Part shown: in pieces, positions 42,244-52,226 of the stretch | Layout of the letters: every line of letters starts with the position of its first letter | Numbering within the stretch: the stretch's first letter is position 1 | Assembly: GCF_902726645.1 (NCBI RefSeq) | Contig: NZ_CACVAO010000001.1 | Location: 1,178,001-1,242,000, forward strand | Source: Halobacillus ihumii | GTDB taxonomy: Bacteria > Bacillota > Bacilli > Bacillales > Halobacillaceae | Direction of reading: 5' to 3' | DNA: 64,000 bases | Notes under the pieces: model-generated | Database searches by the model: none | Told to the model about the DNA's origin: nothing | What the model saw: the letters and a program-made list of their open reading frames with translations, nothing else | Made by a program: the position numbers and the translations under genes

Positions 42244-43149
42244 TTAATTTCTAAAGCCTTCTAGCCTTGTGAAGAATTGCTGAAGAAATTGATAAAACCT
42301 TTGTTCAGTAGGAAGTAACTGACGTTCGCTTGAACTGATTACCCCAACCGTCCGGGTCATTTTCGGTTCATGCAATTCAATTTTGACTGTGTCTCTAGGT
42401 AAATTGTCAACCAAAGTTATTTCAGGAATAAGAGTTATGCCAAGTCCAGCAGACACTAACCCTTTAATCGCATCAATATCTTCCCCTTCGAAAGAAACAT
42501 TTGGCTTAAAGCCATGTTTTATACACGCTTCAAATGTAATGTCACGTAATATGAATCCTTCAGGAAACATAACAAAAGCCTCTCCCTTCAAATCACTAAT
42601 GTCAATGGCTGATTCGCCAGCGAGTGGATGGTCAACCGGCAATAAGGCAACTATATTTTCTGAAAAAAGAATATCACCTTGAATTTTTTCTTTTTTACTA
42701 GGAACAGGAGCCAGTAAAGCCATGTTTACATCGCCCTTCACAACCTTGTCTATGAGCTGGTGATAGGAGCCTTGACTTAAATTGAATTTAACCTCCGGGT
42801 AACTCCTCCGGAAAGCGGATATAGCCATTGGCATAGTAAACGCGGCCATACTGCTCGGAAAGCCAATATGTACCGTACCTTTTGCCGGCTCCAAGTACTC
42901 CATTACTTCTCTACGGGCGTTTTCGATGACCATTGTGGCATTTTTCATATGTTCATAAAATATTCTTCCGACCTGGGTCAGGCGTACACTCCTCCCCTCA
43001 CGAATAAAAAGATCTACTTCTAGTTCGGACTCCAAATTGAAAATCTGCCTGCTTACCGCAGATTGTGCAATATCTAAATGGAGTGCAGCTTCTGTCACAT
43101 GCTCACGTTCCGCTACTTCCATAAAATATTTGATTTGTTTTAATTCCAA
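42244..43149 (-). CDS. gltC: LysR-type regulator, GltC-like
   Basis: A transcription regulator of 301 residues with the helix-turn-helix at about 15-60 (VTEAALHLDIAQSAVSRQIFNLESEL) and the effector domain from about 90. Several stretches are close to Bacillus GltC, for example FMEVAEREHVTEAA, GSYHQLIDKV, MFPEGFILRD and GEDIDAIKGLVSAGLGITL. GltC normally activates gltAB (glutamate synthase), but here the divergent neighbour is gdhA. The start is TTG with AAAGGAGG 7 nt upstream, giving MELKQ as in GltC. The name is by likeness; the target may differ. Confidence 0.8.
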   Translation of the reverse strand: MELKQIKYFMEVAEREHVTEAALHLDIAQSAVSRQIFNLESELEVDLFIREGRSVRLTQVGRIFYEHMKNATMVIENARREVMEYLEPAKGTVHIGFPSSMAAFTMPMAISAFRRSYPEVKFNLSQGSYHQLIDKVVKGDVNMALLAPVPSKKEKIQGDILFSENIVALLPVDHPLAGESAIDISDLKGEAFVMFPEGFILRDITFEACIKHGFKPNVSFEGEDIDAIKGLVSAGLGITLIPEITLVDNLPRDTVKIELHEPKMTRTVGVISSSERQLLPTEQRFYQFLQQFFTRLEGFRN

Positions 43150-43169
43150 CCCAAATCCTCCTTTTGCTG

Positions 43170-43192
43170 ATTGATCTAATTATAGCATCAAT
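43170..43192. promoter_or_regulatory. LysR-type operator between gltC-like gene and gdhA
   Basis: ATTGAT-CTAATTATAGC-ATCAAT is a perfect inverted repeat with the T-N11-A form typical of LysR sites, 20-45 nt before the gltC-like start. A related half-site (TATTGATTAGATTAG, near 43208) follows towards gdhA. Confidence 0.55.
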
Positions 43193-43294
43193 TTCATCTT
43201 TTTATTATATTGATTAGATTAGTTATAAACTGTAAAATATTTTGGTAACTGTAGAAATTATTTAATTTATCTATATATTCAAAAAATAGATTGA

Positions 43295-44695
<1,401 letters not shown>

Positions 44696-44771
44696 AAAAT
44701 ATTACAAATTGAATAAGCAGCAGGAAATGGTGCGACTTGGTTTCCGAAAGATTGCGTGCCATCCCTTCCAT

Positions 44772-44814
44772 TGACGTGGGTTCATTGATTAGAAGCCCGC
44801 GTCATTTTAATTTT
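44772..44814 (+). terminator. Terminator after gdhA
   Basis: TGACGTGGGTTC pairs with GAAGCCCGCGTCA (G-U pairs allowed, 44772-44804), followed by TTTTAATTTT. Confidence 0.75.
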
Positions 44815-44958
44815 CACCAAAAGTGCAGATAAAATATTGTGTCTAGTTTCTATGCGTAATATTCATACACTTTGTCGTATTGATGATTCAGTATAAACCG
44901 GTACACTTAAGGTGTATCCATATGCTGGGTCATTTACTATTACAAAGGAGTGGTATGG

Positions 44959-46170
44959 ATGACAAGGAAAGAACAGTTAGCAAATGTGGGCACTCGATCT
45001 GTATGGGCTGGTGAAAAGAAATACCTGGTTCATGGTGCCACACAAGTTCCTGTTGTTCATAGTGTATCTTTTGGCTACGACGATATGGACCATTGGTTTC
45101 AAGTCGCGACCGGCAAAGAAGAGGGCCATATTTATGGCAGGAATACCAATCCGACAGTTCAAGCATTTGAGGATAAAGTTAAAGATCTGGAAGATGCCAA
45201 AGCAGTTACAAGTTTTTCAACTGGAATGGCAGCGATCAGCAATGCACTGGCGGCGGTATTAGTTCCCGGGGACCGGATCGTTTCCATCAAAGACACGTAT
45301 GGCGGGACGAACAAAATCTTTTCTGAATTTTTACCGAAACTCAATATGGATGTCACGTTATGTGAGACGGGAAATCATGAAGCAATGGAGGCCGAGGTAA
45401 GGAAAGGCTGTAAACTTCTTTATTTAGAGACCCCTACGAATCCAACAGTTAAAATCACAGATATCGAACGAATGGTAAAGGTCGCCCATGAGGTAGGTGC
45501 ACTTGTGTTTGTCGACAATACCTTCGCCACACCTATACTACAAAATCCGCTTGAATTTGGAGTTGATCTTGTACTTCATAGTGCAACGAAGTTCTTAGGC
45601 GGCCATGCAGATGCTCTTGGAGGAGTGGTCTGTAGTAATGACGAAGATTTAGTGGAGAGAATTTATCACTATCGTGAAATCAACGGTGCAAGCCTTGATC
45701 CGATGGCAGCCTATTTACTTCTTAGAGGCATGAAAACACTCCATTTACGAATTAAGCAACAGTGTGAAAGCGCAGAGAAAATTGCCCATTTCTTACAACA
45801 ACACGAAAAAATTGAGGCCGTATTCTACCCTGGATTAGAAACACACTCAAATCATGAAATTGCCAAAAAACAAATGCGAGGATTCGGCGGGATGCTAAGC
45901 TTTGCTGTCAAAGGTGAGTTAGATGCGGTTCGTCAATTTTTACCACGTTTAACCTATGCCAATAAGGCTGCAAACCTCGGTGCGGTTGAAACAACTGTTG
46001 GTCCTGCTCGAACAACAAGTCATATAGAAAATACACCTGAAGAACGCGCAGCCCTTGGGATACCGGAAGGCCTTGTCCGTTACTCGGTCGGAATTGAGGA
46101 TGTGGATGATCTAATTCATGACTTAGAGCAAGCATTAAGTTATATCAACTTGCCAGAAAAAATGAAGTAA
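44959..46170 (+). CDS. Cys/Met metabolism PLP enzyme (cystathionine gamma-synthase/lyase family)
   Basis: A pyridoxal-phosphate enzyme of 403 residues from the trans-sulfuration family. The PLP lysine lies in HSATKFLGGHADALGG; other family marks are YGRNTNPTVQAFE, SFSTGMAAISNAL and VDNTFATPILQNP. It could be a cystathionine synthase or lyase, a methionine gamma-lyase or an O-acetylhomoserine enzyme; the sequence alone does not decide. ATG 44959 was chosen because AAAGGAG lies 8 nt upstream; a GTG nine nt earlier overlaps the RBS. It is a single gene; no S-box leader was seen. Confidence 0.87.
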   Translation: MTRKEQLANVGTRSVWAGEKKYLVHGATQVPVVHSVSFGYDDMDHWFQVATGKEEGHIYGRNTNPTVQAFEDKVKDLEDAKAVTSFSTGMAAISNALAAVLVPGDRIVSIKDTYGGTNKIFSEFLPKLNMDVTLCETGNHEAMEAEVRKGCKLLYLETPTNPTVKITDIERMVKVAHEVGALVFVDNTFATPILQNPLEFGVDLVLHSATKFLGGHADALGGVVCSNDEDLVERIYHYREINGASLDPMAAYLLLRGMKTLHLRIKQQCESAEKIAHFLQQHEKIEAVFYPGLETHSNHEIAKKQMRGFGGMLSFAVKGELDAVRQFLPRLTYANKAANLGAVETTVGPARTTSHIENTPEERAALGIPEGLVRYSVGIEDVDDLIHDLEQALSYINLPEKMK

Positions 46171-46179
46171 AACGATCGA

Positions 46180-46202
46180 GCAGAGGGATTTACTCCCTCT
46201 GC
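46180..46202 (+). terminator. Hairpin after PLP enzyme gene
   Basis: GCAGAGGGA-TTTAC-TCCCTCTGC is a perfect 9-bp stem close after the stop codon; only TT follows, so termination may be partial. Confidence 0.6.
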
Positions 46203-46318
46203 TTCCAAAGTTCCATTGGATTTTCCTGCCCTTCAAAATAAATACTGTATTATTACCATATATAAATTTGAAAGTTATAACAACCTAATAGTAACTTTTC
46301 CATGGAGGTACCTTAGCT

Positions 46319-47278
46319 TCAGTTATGCAGCAACTCACGAAGTTTTATCGTCATTTCATCGAGCGCTTGTTTCGCCCCGTCTACAGTCCCGACCATATTA
46401 ATAAAACTGTGAACCAAATCATCGTAATGCAATAGCTCTACATTCACCCCTGCCTTTTTCAAACGTTCTCCGTAAGCGAACCCTTCCTCTCTTAGAGGAT
46501 CATATTCAGCAGTTACCAGTAACGTTTCTGGCAAAGATTCCGCACAAGTCACCTTAAGAGGGGAAACGAATACATCGGAGCCTTCAGAAGAATCGTTCAA
46601 GTAGTGACCCCAAAACCATCTCATCTTCTCATTGGTCAGATTGAACTTGTAGTTCGCCTGATATGACAGCGTGTCAAAGTTGTAATCCAATACCGGGGTA
46701 ATCAGAAATTGATGGGACAGCTGAAAGTGTTCATCACCTTTTAAAAAGATGACCGCTGCAGCTGCGAGGTTTCCACCAGAGCTTTCACCTCCAACCGCAA
46801 TCCGTCTTGCGTCGCCATTCAACTTGTTCACATGGCTAAACGCCCATTTCACGGATTCGATCGCATCATGAAAGGCGGACGGGTATTTATGTTCAGGGGC
46901 TAAGCGATAACTAACCGAGACAACGACGATGTCAGCTTTACTTGAAAAGTAGCGACATACATTATCCGCACTATCCAAGTCTCCAAACACCCAACCTCCT
47001 CCATGAAAGTAAACGAGAACCGGAAAAGGACCTTCCCCTGGAGGTGTGTAAATCCGCGCTGGTAAATCGTGTCCCTTTGCAGAAACGATGGAAGTATGTT
47101 CTACCGTTACACCATCGACCGGAATCGATATGAAATAACTTCTGGCGGCTTGATAGAACTCCCTTGATTGTTCTGGTGTCAGCACATCCAGGGGTGGATG
47201 CTTCAGTTCAATCATTTTTTCACTGATGGTCTTCAGCAACTGAGTTACTTGCGGATTGACTGCTGTTTTAACCCCCAT
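46319..47278 (-). CDS. Alpha/beta-hydrolase, hormone-sensitive-lipase family esterase
   Basis: A cytoplasmic esterase of 319 residues. It has the family oxyanion motif YFHGGGWVFGD (about 90-100), the nucleophile Ser in GGESSGGNLAA, Asp in EYDPLREEG, and His in DLVHSFINM. The natural ester is unknown. Its ATG overlaps the stop of the upstream siderophore-type acyltransferase by one base (TGATG), so the pair is co-translated under a Fur-like site; a role in hydrolysing or modifying an iron-chelator ester is therefore plausible but inferred. Confidence 0.83.
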   Translation of the reverse strand: MGVKTAVNPQVTQLLKTISEKMIELKHPPLDVLTPEQSREFYQAARSYFISIPVDGVTVEHTSIVSAKGHDLPARIYTPPGEGPFPVLVYFHGGGWVFGDLDSADNVCRYFSSKADIVVVSVSYRLAPEHKYPSAFHDAIESVKWAFSHVNKLNGDARRIAVGGESSGGNLAAAAVIFLKGDEHFQLSHQFLITPVLDYNFDTLSYQANYKFNLTNEKMRWFWGHYLNDSSEGSDVFVSPLKVTCAESLPETLLVTAEYDPLREEGFAYGERLKKAGVNVELLHYDDLVHSFINMVGTVDGAKQALDEMTIKLRELLHN

Positions 47279-47913
47279 CAGACCAGTTCACTCCCAGGTA
47301 CAGCAGTCTTGTTTGTCATCTCAACTCGTATGCCATGTTCTTTCAATTTTTCCTCAACAGGTAGTCTCCCCCCAACGATTAAGGAGGCTTTCTTTTGCGG
47401 CAAATCGATCCGATCTATCACTCTTCCACCTAACTTTTTCAAAATAGGTATGACGATTCGATTGCGGATATCCGGTTCCCCGATAATTCTGTCCGCCCCA
47501 TATTGATCAAACAAGAAGATAATCATCGCCCTGATGATAGAAAGTCCGTCTTCCTTATTTAAAAATGAACGTGGCCCGACTAGCAGGTGCATGCCTAAGT
47601 CACCTTTTTGATAGTCGTAATAGTTTCGAATTGGATCCTCCTTGACGGAGTAAGCAATCAGATAGCACACAGGGGTGCCGTTGAACGTGCCAATGTAAAC
47701 ATCCTTATGTTCCGCTTCAATTGATTTATGTAACCATTCTTTGAACTCGGCCATTGGCAGATTTAGTTTCCAAAACGGTGCAATGTGTTTCTGGTGCATC
47801 CATTCATAAAGCATCTCCAGGTCTTTTTCATAGTCAACTGGGCGGAATATAAATTTTTCTACCTTCTTTCCATCTATAACAGAAAATTCCGTTTCACTTT
47901 TCATGTTGAGCAT
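47278..47913 (-). CDS. Siderophore-biosynthesis-type N-acetyltransferase (IucB/AlcB-like)
   Basis: A cytoplasmic GNAT-fold acyltransferase of 211 residues. Segments such as FRPVDYEKDLEMLYEWMHQ, APFWKLNLPM and YYDYQKGDLGMHLLVGP resemble the IucB/AlcB/RhbD family, which acylates N-hydroxylated diamines in hydroxamate siderophores. The start was placed at ATG 47913 because GGGAGAGG precedes it; the longer upstream frame runs through a Fur-box-like sequence. No siderophore synthetase genes are nearby, so it may modify a scavenged or remotely encoded chelator. Confidence 0.8.
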   Translation of the reverse strand: MLNMKSETEFSVIDGKKVEKFIFRPVDYEKDLEMLYEWMHQKHIAPFWKLNLPMAEFKEWLHKSIEAEHKDVYIGTFNGTPVCYLIAYSVKEDPIRNYYDYQKGDLGMHLLVGPRSFLNKEDGLSIIRAMIIFLFDQYGADRIIGEPDIRNRIVIPILKKLGGRVIDRIDLPQKKASLIVGGRLPVEEKLKEHGIRVEMTNKTAVPGSELV

Positions 47914-47942
47914 GACTTTCCTCTCCCTTAACTCAATATGTT

Positions 47943-47961
47943 GATAATGATTATCACTATC
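47943..47961. promoter_or_regulatory. Fur box
   Basis: GATAATGATTATCACTATC matches the 19-bp Fur consensus GATAATGATAATCATTATC at 17 of 19 positions. It lies 30-48 nt upstream of the siderophore-type acyltransferase start, so this pair should be switched on by iron shortage. Confidence 0.75.
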
Positions 47962-48010
47962 AACTATAAATGATTTAGGAGATAAAGCCAACCTTTAACC
48001 TGTTTTAAAA

Positions 48011-48048
48011 AAATCAGAGCATCACCACTTATGGCAATGCTCTGATTT
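48011..48048 (-). terminator. Terminator after secreted Pcp-like gene
   Basis: AAATCAGAGCAT pairs perfectly with ATGCTCTGATTT. On the minus strand a run of T follows directly (TTTTAAAAC). Confidence 0.8.
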
Positions 48049-48058
48049 ATTCCTCACA

Positions 48059-49363
48059 TTATTCTATTGCTTTCGCCGCTGCCTTCACAAGCTCGACCCC
48101 TTGATCGACAATCACCCTGCGCTGCTGTTTCAATGCTTCATCAATATAAGCCATCGGATCTTCAGGGTAATCAAGTGAAGCTACGTGTAGATGTCCACCT
48201 GGAAGCTCCTCTGCACCGAAACCAAGCCGGAGACGATTCGAGCGATAGCCTACTTCATTCGATAGATAGCTTCCACCACCACCAGCACGTGCCTGTGAAT
48301 TCGGGGCAGGACCATCGTCACTGCACACATACGGTTCAGATTTATAGTCAGGCGCGAGCCATTCACACACATGGTCATCACGTTTAACAGGCAGCGGCCC
48401 TGTATCCGCTTCGACCATCGCCTCAGCAGGAAGAGTTGTTTCAATAAATTCCGGAAGCTCTTCAGGCATTGGCCAATCGTTGACGGTCGGTATTACGCCT
48501 TCTCTCCATTTACCATTATTATCTGTTCCTACATGCCATCTGCCATGGTACCCCTCAATTTCCATATCACCAGGGCCACCCTGGCTGATCGTCATCATCA
48601 GATCCAGCTGCGGCAAGTAAGGACCAAATGCATCCTCAACAATTCCTTGTTCAAAATCCTTCCAACGGACTGGGAAATTCACAGCCTGAACAACAGCTGG
48701 ACCTTCCTCCGTTTGAACACGAAGACCATCGAGCTGTAAAGCAATAGCACCAGACGGATTGCTGTGGCGAGCACCATATTCTGTCCCAAACCCGTATGGA
48801 TCAAAACCACTAACCAGAATCCGCTGTACTCCATTTCCTTTAGGAAACTGAACAGAAGTAATCCCTCGCGACGTATATTCGAGCTGCTTGATCAACGCTT
48901 GACGCTGGTCGTCCGTCACCTCAAAGTTTGGACTCCATTGCCTTAATGCCCGCGTCATAGACAAACGAGCCCAATAAAGGGGACGATCATCATATTGGTC
49001 TAAATCACCCATATTCGGACGCTCGCCTTGCGCACGAGCGACAGCCGCCTCCCATATTTGGGAACCATGCTTGTCAATAATGTTCTCCGCATTCTTTACA
49101 TTTGGAGCAGAACAAAGCTGCTTCTCAAACTTCTCTACGAATTGGTCAAATTGACTAGCTTGAAGGATAGCTTTTGCATAAGGACCCCCTTCCGTAATAC
49201 GCTGCTCCTCAAGCGTCAACGAAACACTAGAATCATAGCAGTCAGCCTTCTCTTTAGCGGAAGACTTCACAGGTAAAAATACGAGAAATACTAAGGAAAC
49301 GAAACTTAAACAAGCCAGCACCTTGTAAACTGGCTTTTGTAACCAACGACTCTTTGAAACCAT
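48059..49363 (-). CDS. Secreted pyroglutamyl-peptidase-like protein, catalytic Cys replaced by Ser
   Basis: A protein of 434 residues with a signal peptide or membrane anchor at 1-36 (LACLSFVSLVFLVFLPVKSSA). The region from about 180 on is like pyrrolidone-carboxylate peptidase (C15): ILVSGFDPYGFG, NPSGAIALQL, and SYLSNEVGY followed by GGHLHVAS. In C15 enzymes the YxCN motif carries the nucleophile Cys; here that place is Ser368, while the family His (393) is kept. The N-terminal 150 residues are an extra domain. So this is either a non-cysteine variant or a binding protein. RBS AAAGGAGG. Cytoplasmic Pcp is about 215 aa, half this size. Confidence 0.78.
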   Translation of the reverse strand: MVSKSRWLQKPVYKVLACLSFVSLVFLVFLPVKSSAKEKADCYDSSVSLTLEEQRITEGGPYAKAILQASQFDQFVEKFEKQLCSAPNVKNAENIIDKHGSQIWEAAVARAQGERPNMGDLDQYDDRPLYWARLSMTRALRQWSPNFEVTDDQRQALIKQLEYTSRGITSVQFPKGNGVQRILVSGFDPYGFGTEYGARHSNPSGAIALQLDGLRVQTEEGPAVVQAVNFPVRWKDFEQGIVEDAFGPYLPQLDLMMTISQGGPGDMEIEGYHGRWHVGTDNNGKWREGVIPTVNDWPMPEELPEFIETTLPAEAMVEADTGPLPVKRDDHVCEWLAPDYKSEPYVCSDDGPAPNSQARAGGGGSYLSNEVGYRSNRLRLGFGAEELPGGHLHVASLDYPEDPMAYIDEALKQQRRVIVDQGVELVKAAAKAIE

Positions 49364-49543
49364 ATAGATCCTCCTTTTAAAAATGAGAAAATTACTAGAA
49401 ATTCTCTAGCAAAACAAACTAAAAGTCTGCTTCACAAGACAAATTGTGGCATCTATTCATAGTTTCTCCATGGGGATCAGTGATTCCTTGCGTCGAAAGT
49501 TGGCTTTTGGGATGAGGCTTTTGATAGATTTTTGGCATAAAAA

Positions 49544-49575
49544 AGCCCGCCACTTATCCAAACAAGTGGCGGGCT
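49544..49575 (-). terminator. Terminator after aldo/keto reductase (minus)
   Basis: AGCCCGCCACTT pairs perfectly with AAGTGGCGGGCT. TTTTATGCC follows on the minus strand. Confidence 0.8.
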
Positions 49576-49590
49576 GTTCATTTCATCTCG

Positions 49591-50433
49591 TTAAAACTCT
49601 TCATAAGCAGCTGGATCCAGATCGTTCATTCTGCCATCCGGTCGAGTCAACTCTGCAATCATGCCCATTTCAGTCTCGTCTAGTGAAAAATCAAAAATTG
49701 ATAGATTTTCAATTTGACGTTCAGGAGATGAAGATTTAGGAATTGAAATAGAGCCTAGTTGATAATGCCAACGCAAAATAACTTGTGAAATCGTCTTATT
49801 ATGATGCTCGGCAATCTTGCTGATCGTTTCATTTTGTAACACGTCATTAGCTCGAGCTAACGGACTCCAGGATTCCGTTTTAATATTATTTTCTTCGTGC
49901 CATATTCTTTGTTGTTCCTGATTGAAAAACGGGTGTAATTCAATTTGATTGATGCTCGGCTTAACACCGGTTTCCTTTTCTAGTTGCTCCATATGCTCGG
50001 GCAAAAAGTTACAAACACCAATCGAACGAATCAGTCCCCATTTTTTAGCGTCTATCAATGCTTGCCAGGCTTCAACATAAAGACCTTGCTTAGGATTTGG
50101 CCAATGAATCAAGTATAAATCATAATAATCGAGATTAGCGCGATACAAGGATTCCTGAATAGCAGTGACAGCTTTATCATATTCCTGATAACGACCTGGT
50201 AGTTTAGAGGTGATTCTTAATTCTTCCCTTGGAATCGGACTGCGCCGTACGGCTTCACCTACAGTGCCTTCATTTTCATAATTATAAGCCGTATCAATCA
50301 GTCGATACCCTGTATCAATTGCACTATTGATCGCCTGGGCACCTGCATTTCCATTAAGCTTGTATGTACCCAATCCTATAACTGGCAAAGTTACACCATC
50401 ATTAAGGGTAATCTCTGGGATAGATCTACCCAT
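49591..50433 (-). CDS. Aldo/keto reductase (YvgN/YtbE, 2,5-diketogluconate reductase type)
   Basis: A cytoplasmic NADPH-dependent reductase of 280 residues with the AKR5 pattern: GLGTYKLNG at the start, the tetrad Asp/Tyr in LIDTAYNYENEG (about 46-57), Lys in ITSKLPG and His in YLIHWPNP, and the cofactor motif SIPKSSSPERQIEN. Relatives reduce methylglyoxal and other aldehydes. RBS AAAGGAG precedes the ATG. It is a single gene. It is clearly different from the AKR at 11809-12726. Confidence 0.87.
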   Translation of the reverse strand: MGRSIPEITLNDGVTLPVIGLGTYKLNGNAGAQAINSAIDTGYRLIDTAYNYENEGTVGEAVRRSPIPREELRITSKLPGRYQEYDKAVTAIQESLYRANLDYYDLYLIHWPNPKQGLYVEAWQALIDAKKWGLIRSIGVCNFLPEHMEQLEKETGVKPSINQIELHPFFNQEQQRIWHEENNIKTESWSPLARANDVLQNETISKIAEHHNKTISQVILRWHYQLGSISIPKSSSPERQIENLSIFDFSLDETEMGMIAELTRPDGRMNDLDPAAYEEF

Positions 50434-50530
50434 GACCCATCACTCCTTTCTATTATATGTAAAGATTATCACCTACCTGGGTCGAAAAACAATTATTCGT
50501 CACATGAAGATACTTAAAACGAACAAGAGT

Positions 50531-50565
50531 TGTCCCGCAAGTCGTAAAATAAGACTTGCGGGACA
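50531..50565. terminator. Perfect 13-bp hairpin, possible terminator
   Basis: TGTCCCGCAAGTC (50531-50543) is perfectly inverted at 50553-50565. The T-content after it is low on both sides (ACTCTTG on minus, GCACCC on plus), so it could be a weak terminator for the lipoyl-like gene or another structured element. Confidence 0.4.
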
Positions 50566-50611
50566 GCACCCATTTTGAGATCTATTCTATTCCTCAAACT
50601 TGCGTGTTTGA

Positions 50612-50878
50612 TTAATCCAAGTCGTCTCTAATAAAAATCAACCCATGCCCATGGATCACCATATCTCCTTTCTGAACGTTCAACGCATCGATTACACCAG
50701 TGATTCCAGCTGCAATTTGCTCTAAACCACCCTGTTCCTTTTTTATGACTAATAAAGGCTGCCCTTCATAAATTCTCTCCCCAAATTTGACACAGACGTC
50801 TTCAACTTTCCCGATAATAGGGCTGGTTACAATCTCCCTGCTATCCCACTTGATGGGCATCACTTCATGAATCGTCAT
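50612..50878 (-). CDS. Biotin/lipoyl-attachment-like domain without modifiable Lys
   Basis: An 88-residue stand-alone barrel-sandwich protein. The pattern IVTSPIIGKVEDVCVKFGERIYEGQPLLVI...GVIDALNVQKGDMVIHGHGLIFI follows biotinyl/lipoyl domains, but the usual E-(A/S)-M-K-M hairpin is replaced by KKEQGG, so no standard attachment Lys is visible. ATG 50878 was chosen because GGAAGG lies 8 nt upstream. No carboxylase or dehydrogenase genes are near. A structural or binding role is possible. Confidence 0.68.
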   Translation of the reverse strand: MTIHEVMPIKWDSREIVTSPIIGKVEDVCVKFGERIYEGQPLLVIKKEQGGLEQIAAGITGVIDALNVQKGDMVIHGHGLIFIRDDLD

Positions 50879-50887
50879 GGGGCTCAC

Positions 50888-51339
50888 CTTCCTTTTACTA
50901 AGATCTTCACTGCACTAGACTACATCGTCCATATTTACATATTTATGTTTTCCAATCCTGACAAATCCCTCTCCTTTTTAGAAATTTGCTTAAATCCTAT
51001 ATCCAAAATTATGAATCTTATTACAAGTGAAATGAAATTATTCAACATTGGAAAGAACTTATTTTTTCAGGTGATTGAGGATCAAGCGATCTCCAATGAA
51101 GAATTTTCCGCTCATTTAATTGAACGAAAAACAGTTTAATTTTTCCTTACTTGGTGAGGGATGTGTCAAAGGATCTAAAGGGGAGTCTTTTGCAAGAGGC
51201 TATCAGTGTTGCTCGACCATAAAAATGTTCCTTCTACAGAGGTACAACGGAAAAGAACCAGCTTTGAGTTGCACTTGTAATTTGCCCATTACATATGATG
51301 AATGACTACATTTTTTCAAATGAGGAGGCTTAAGCTTTT
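50888..51339. other. Region without a supported gene
   Basis: Two open frames (50867-51139 and 51120-51305, plus) lack an RBS and have an odd residue mix rich in Phe, Cys and Lys. They overlap each other by a few codons, and the first reads ...FSAHLIERKTV at its end, so a decayed gene is possible. Nothing here supports a function. Confidence 0.35.
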
Positions 51340-51549
51340 ATGTTTAGGCAAAGGTTAACGATGGAACAAGCACAAGATATTGCTCTTCAAAGGATACCTG
51401 GACAAATTCTTCACATCGATATGGATTTGGAACATGGGGTTTTAGTTTATGAAATTTTCATACTAACATCACAGAATAGAGTGTATGAAGTAGAAGTGCA
51501 TGCAAGTAATGGAAATATTATAAAAATCGAACAAGAAGATTTCGATTAA
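51340..51549 (+). CDS. Small PepSY-domain protein
   Basis: A 69-residue protein made of a single PepSY domain: MEQAQDIALQRIPGQILHIDMD, VYEIFILTSQNRVYEVEVHASNGNII. PepSY domains are thought to inhibit or regulate peptidases; most are secreted, but no signal peptide is seen here. The RBS GAGGAGG lies 11 nt before the ATG, somewhat far. It is a single gene with a downstream hairpin. Confidence 0.8.
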   Translation: MFRQRLTMEQAQDIALQRIPGQILHIDMDLEHGVLVYEIFILTSQNRVYEVEVHASNGNIIKIEQEDFD

Positions 51550-51602
51550 TAAAGGTTGGATGAAGGGGAGCAGTCCTATTGAAGTGTTCCTATTCATTAT
51601 CC

Positions 51603-51637
51603 GGGCGCTTTTCTATAATAAGGATTAGCGCTCTTTT
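51603..51637 (+). terminator. Terminator after PepSY gene
   Basis: GGGCGCT pairs with AGCGCTC (one mismatch) around a 17-nt loop, followed by TTTTTCG. Confidence 0.5.
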
Positions 51638-51763
51638 TCGTTTAAAAAGGGTAGATTGTGTAGGAGATCCATACCATAATTAACTACTATGTTCTCTTTT
51701 ACTTCTCGATAACAACTCTTGGACATACTATATACTAACTATCCGGATGAAATGGGGTTTAGG

Positions 51764-52147
51764 ATGAAAAAAATCCTTCTTGGAGTTTTAGCAGTTAGTT
51801 TGATTCTTGGAGTTATGTTCATCTTTATGAATAAAGATGAGACACGACATAATCAAGTTAATGCAGAAAACTCTACAGAAATTGAAAGTGTAGATAAAAC
51901 TCACTCTGCTCTTAGGAAACAATCTGAATTTGTAAAAGCAGTTTCTGATAAATTAAAATCTAAAGGTTATGATTCGACTGGGGTAATCATGAGTCAGGAC
52001 TATGGAAAAAAGGTAAACTATATTGTGCTAATCTCCAAAGTTGAACATAAAGGTGAAAAAAGTGGAAAGATTATAAAACAATCCTTTGAGGAAGTAGCTA
52101 AATTATATGATATTAAGCCATTTACTGTTCAGTTGCAGCAAAAGTAA
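51764..52147 (+). CDS. Membrane-anchored or secreted hypothetical protein
   Basis: A protein of 127 residues: hydrophobic helix at about 3-22 (ILLGVLAVSLILGVMFIFM), then a polar domain with VKAVSDKLKSKGYDSTGVIM and SKVEHKGEKSGKIIKQ. No lipobox Cys, so the helix is a signal anchor or a signal peptide. The family is not recognised. ATG 51764 was chosen as it starts MKKI before the helix; the RBS is weak (GGGG...AGG), and in-frame starts up to 15 codons earlier are possible. Confidence 0.6.
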   Translation: MKKILLGVLAVSLILGVMFIFMNKDETRHNQVNAENSTEIESVDKTHSALRKQSEFVKAVSDKLKSKGYDSTGVIMSQDYGKKVNYIVLISKVEHKGEKSGKIIKQSFEEVAKLYDIKPFTVQLQQK

Positions 52148-52226
52148 TAGAAACTTTAGGCGAACAAAGAATATAAGGAAGCCTTAGGGGATGAGGGTTT
52201 CTGTAAGCCTTTGGTTAAAGAGCATT

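Noticed and set aside
44815..44958. S-box or T-box leader before the trans-sulfuration gene
   Set aside because: The gap is too short and has no matching conserved core or terminator pair.
50867..51139. 90-codon open frame, plus strand
   Set aside because: Overlaps the start of the lipoyl-like gene on the other strand, has no RBS and no recognisable domain.
51120..51305. 61-codon open frame, plus strand
   Set aside because: No RBS, unusual Cys-rich composition, no family likeness; left as possible decay product.
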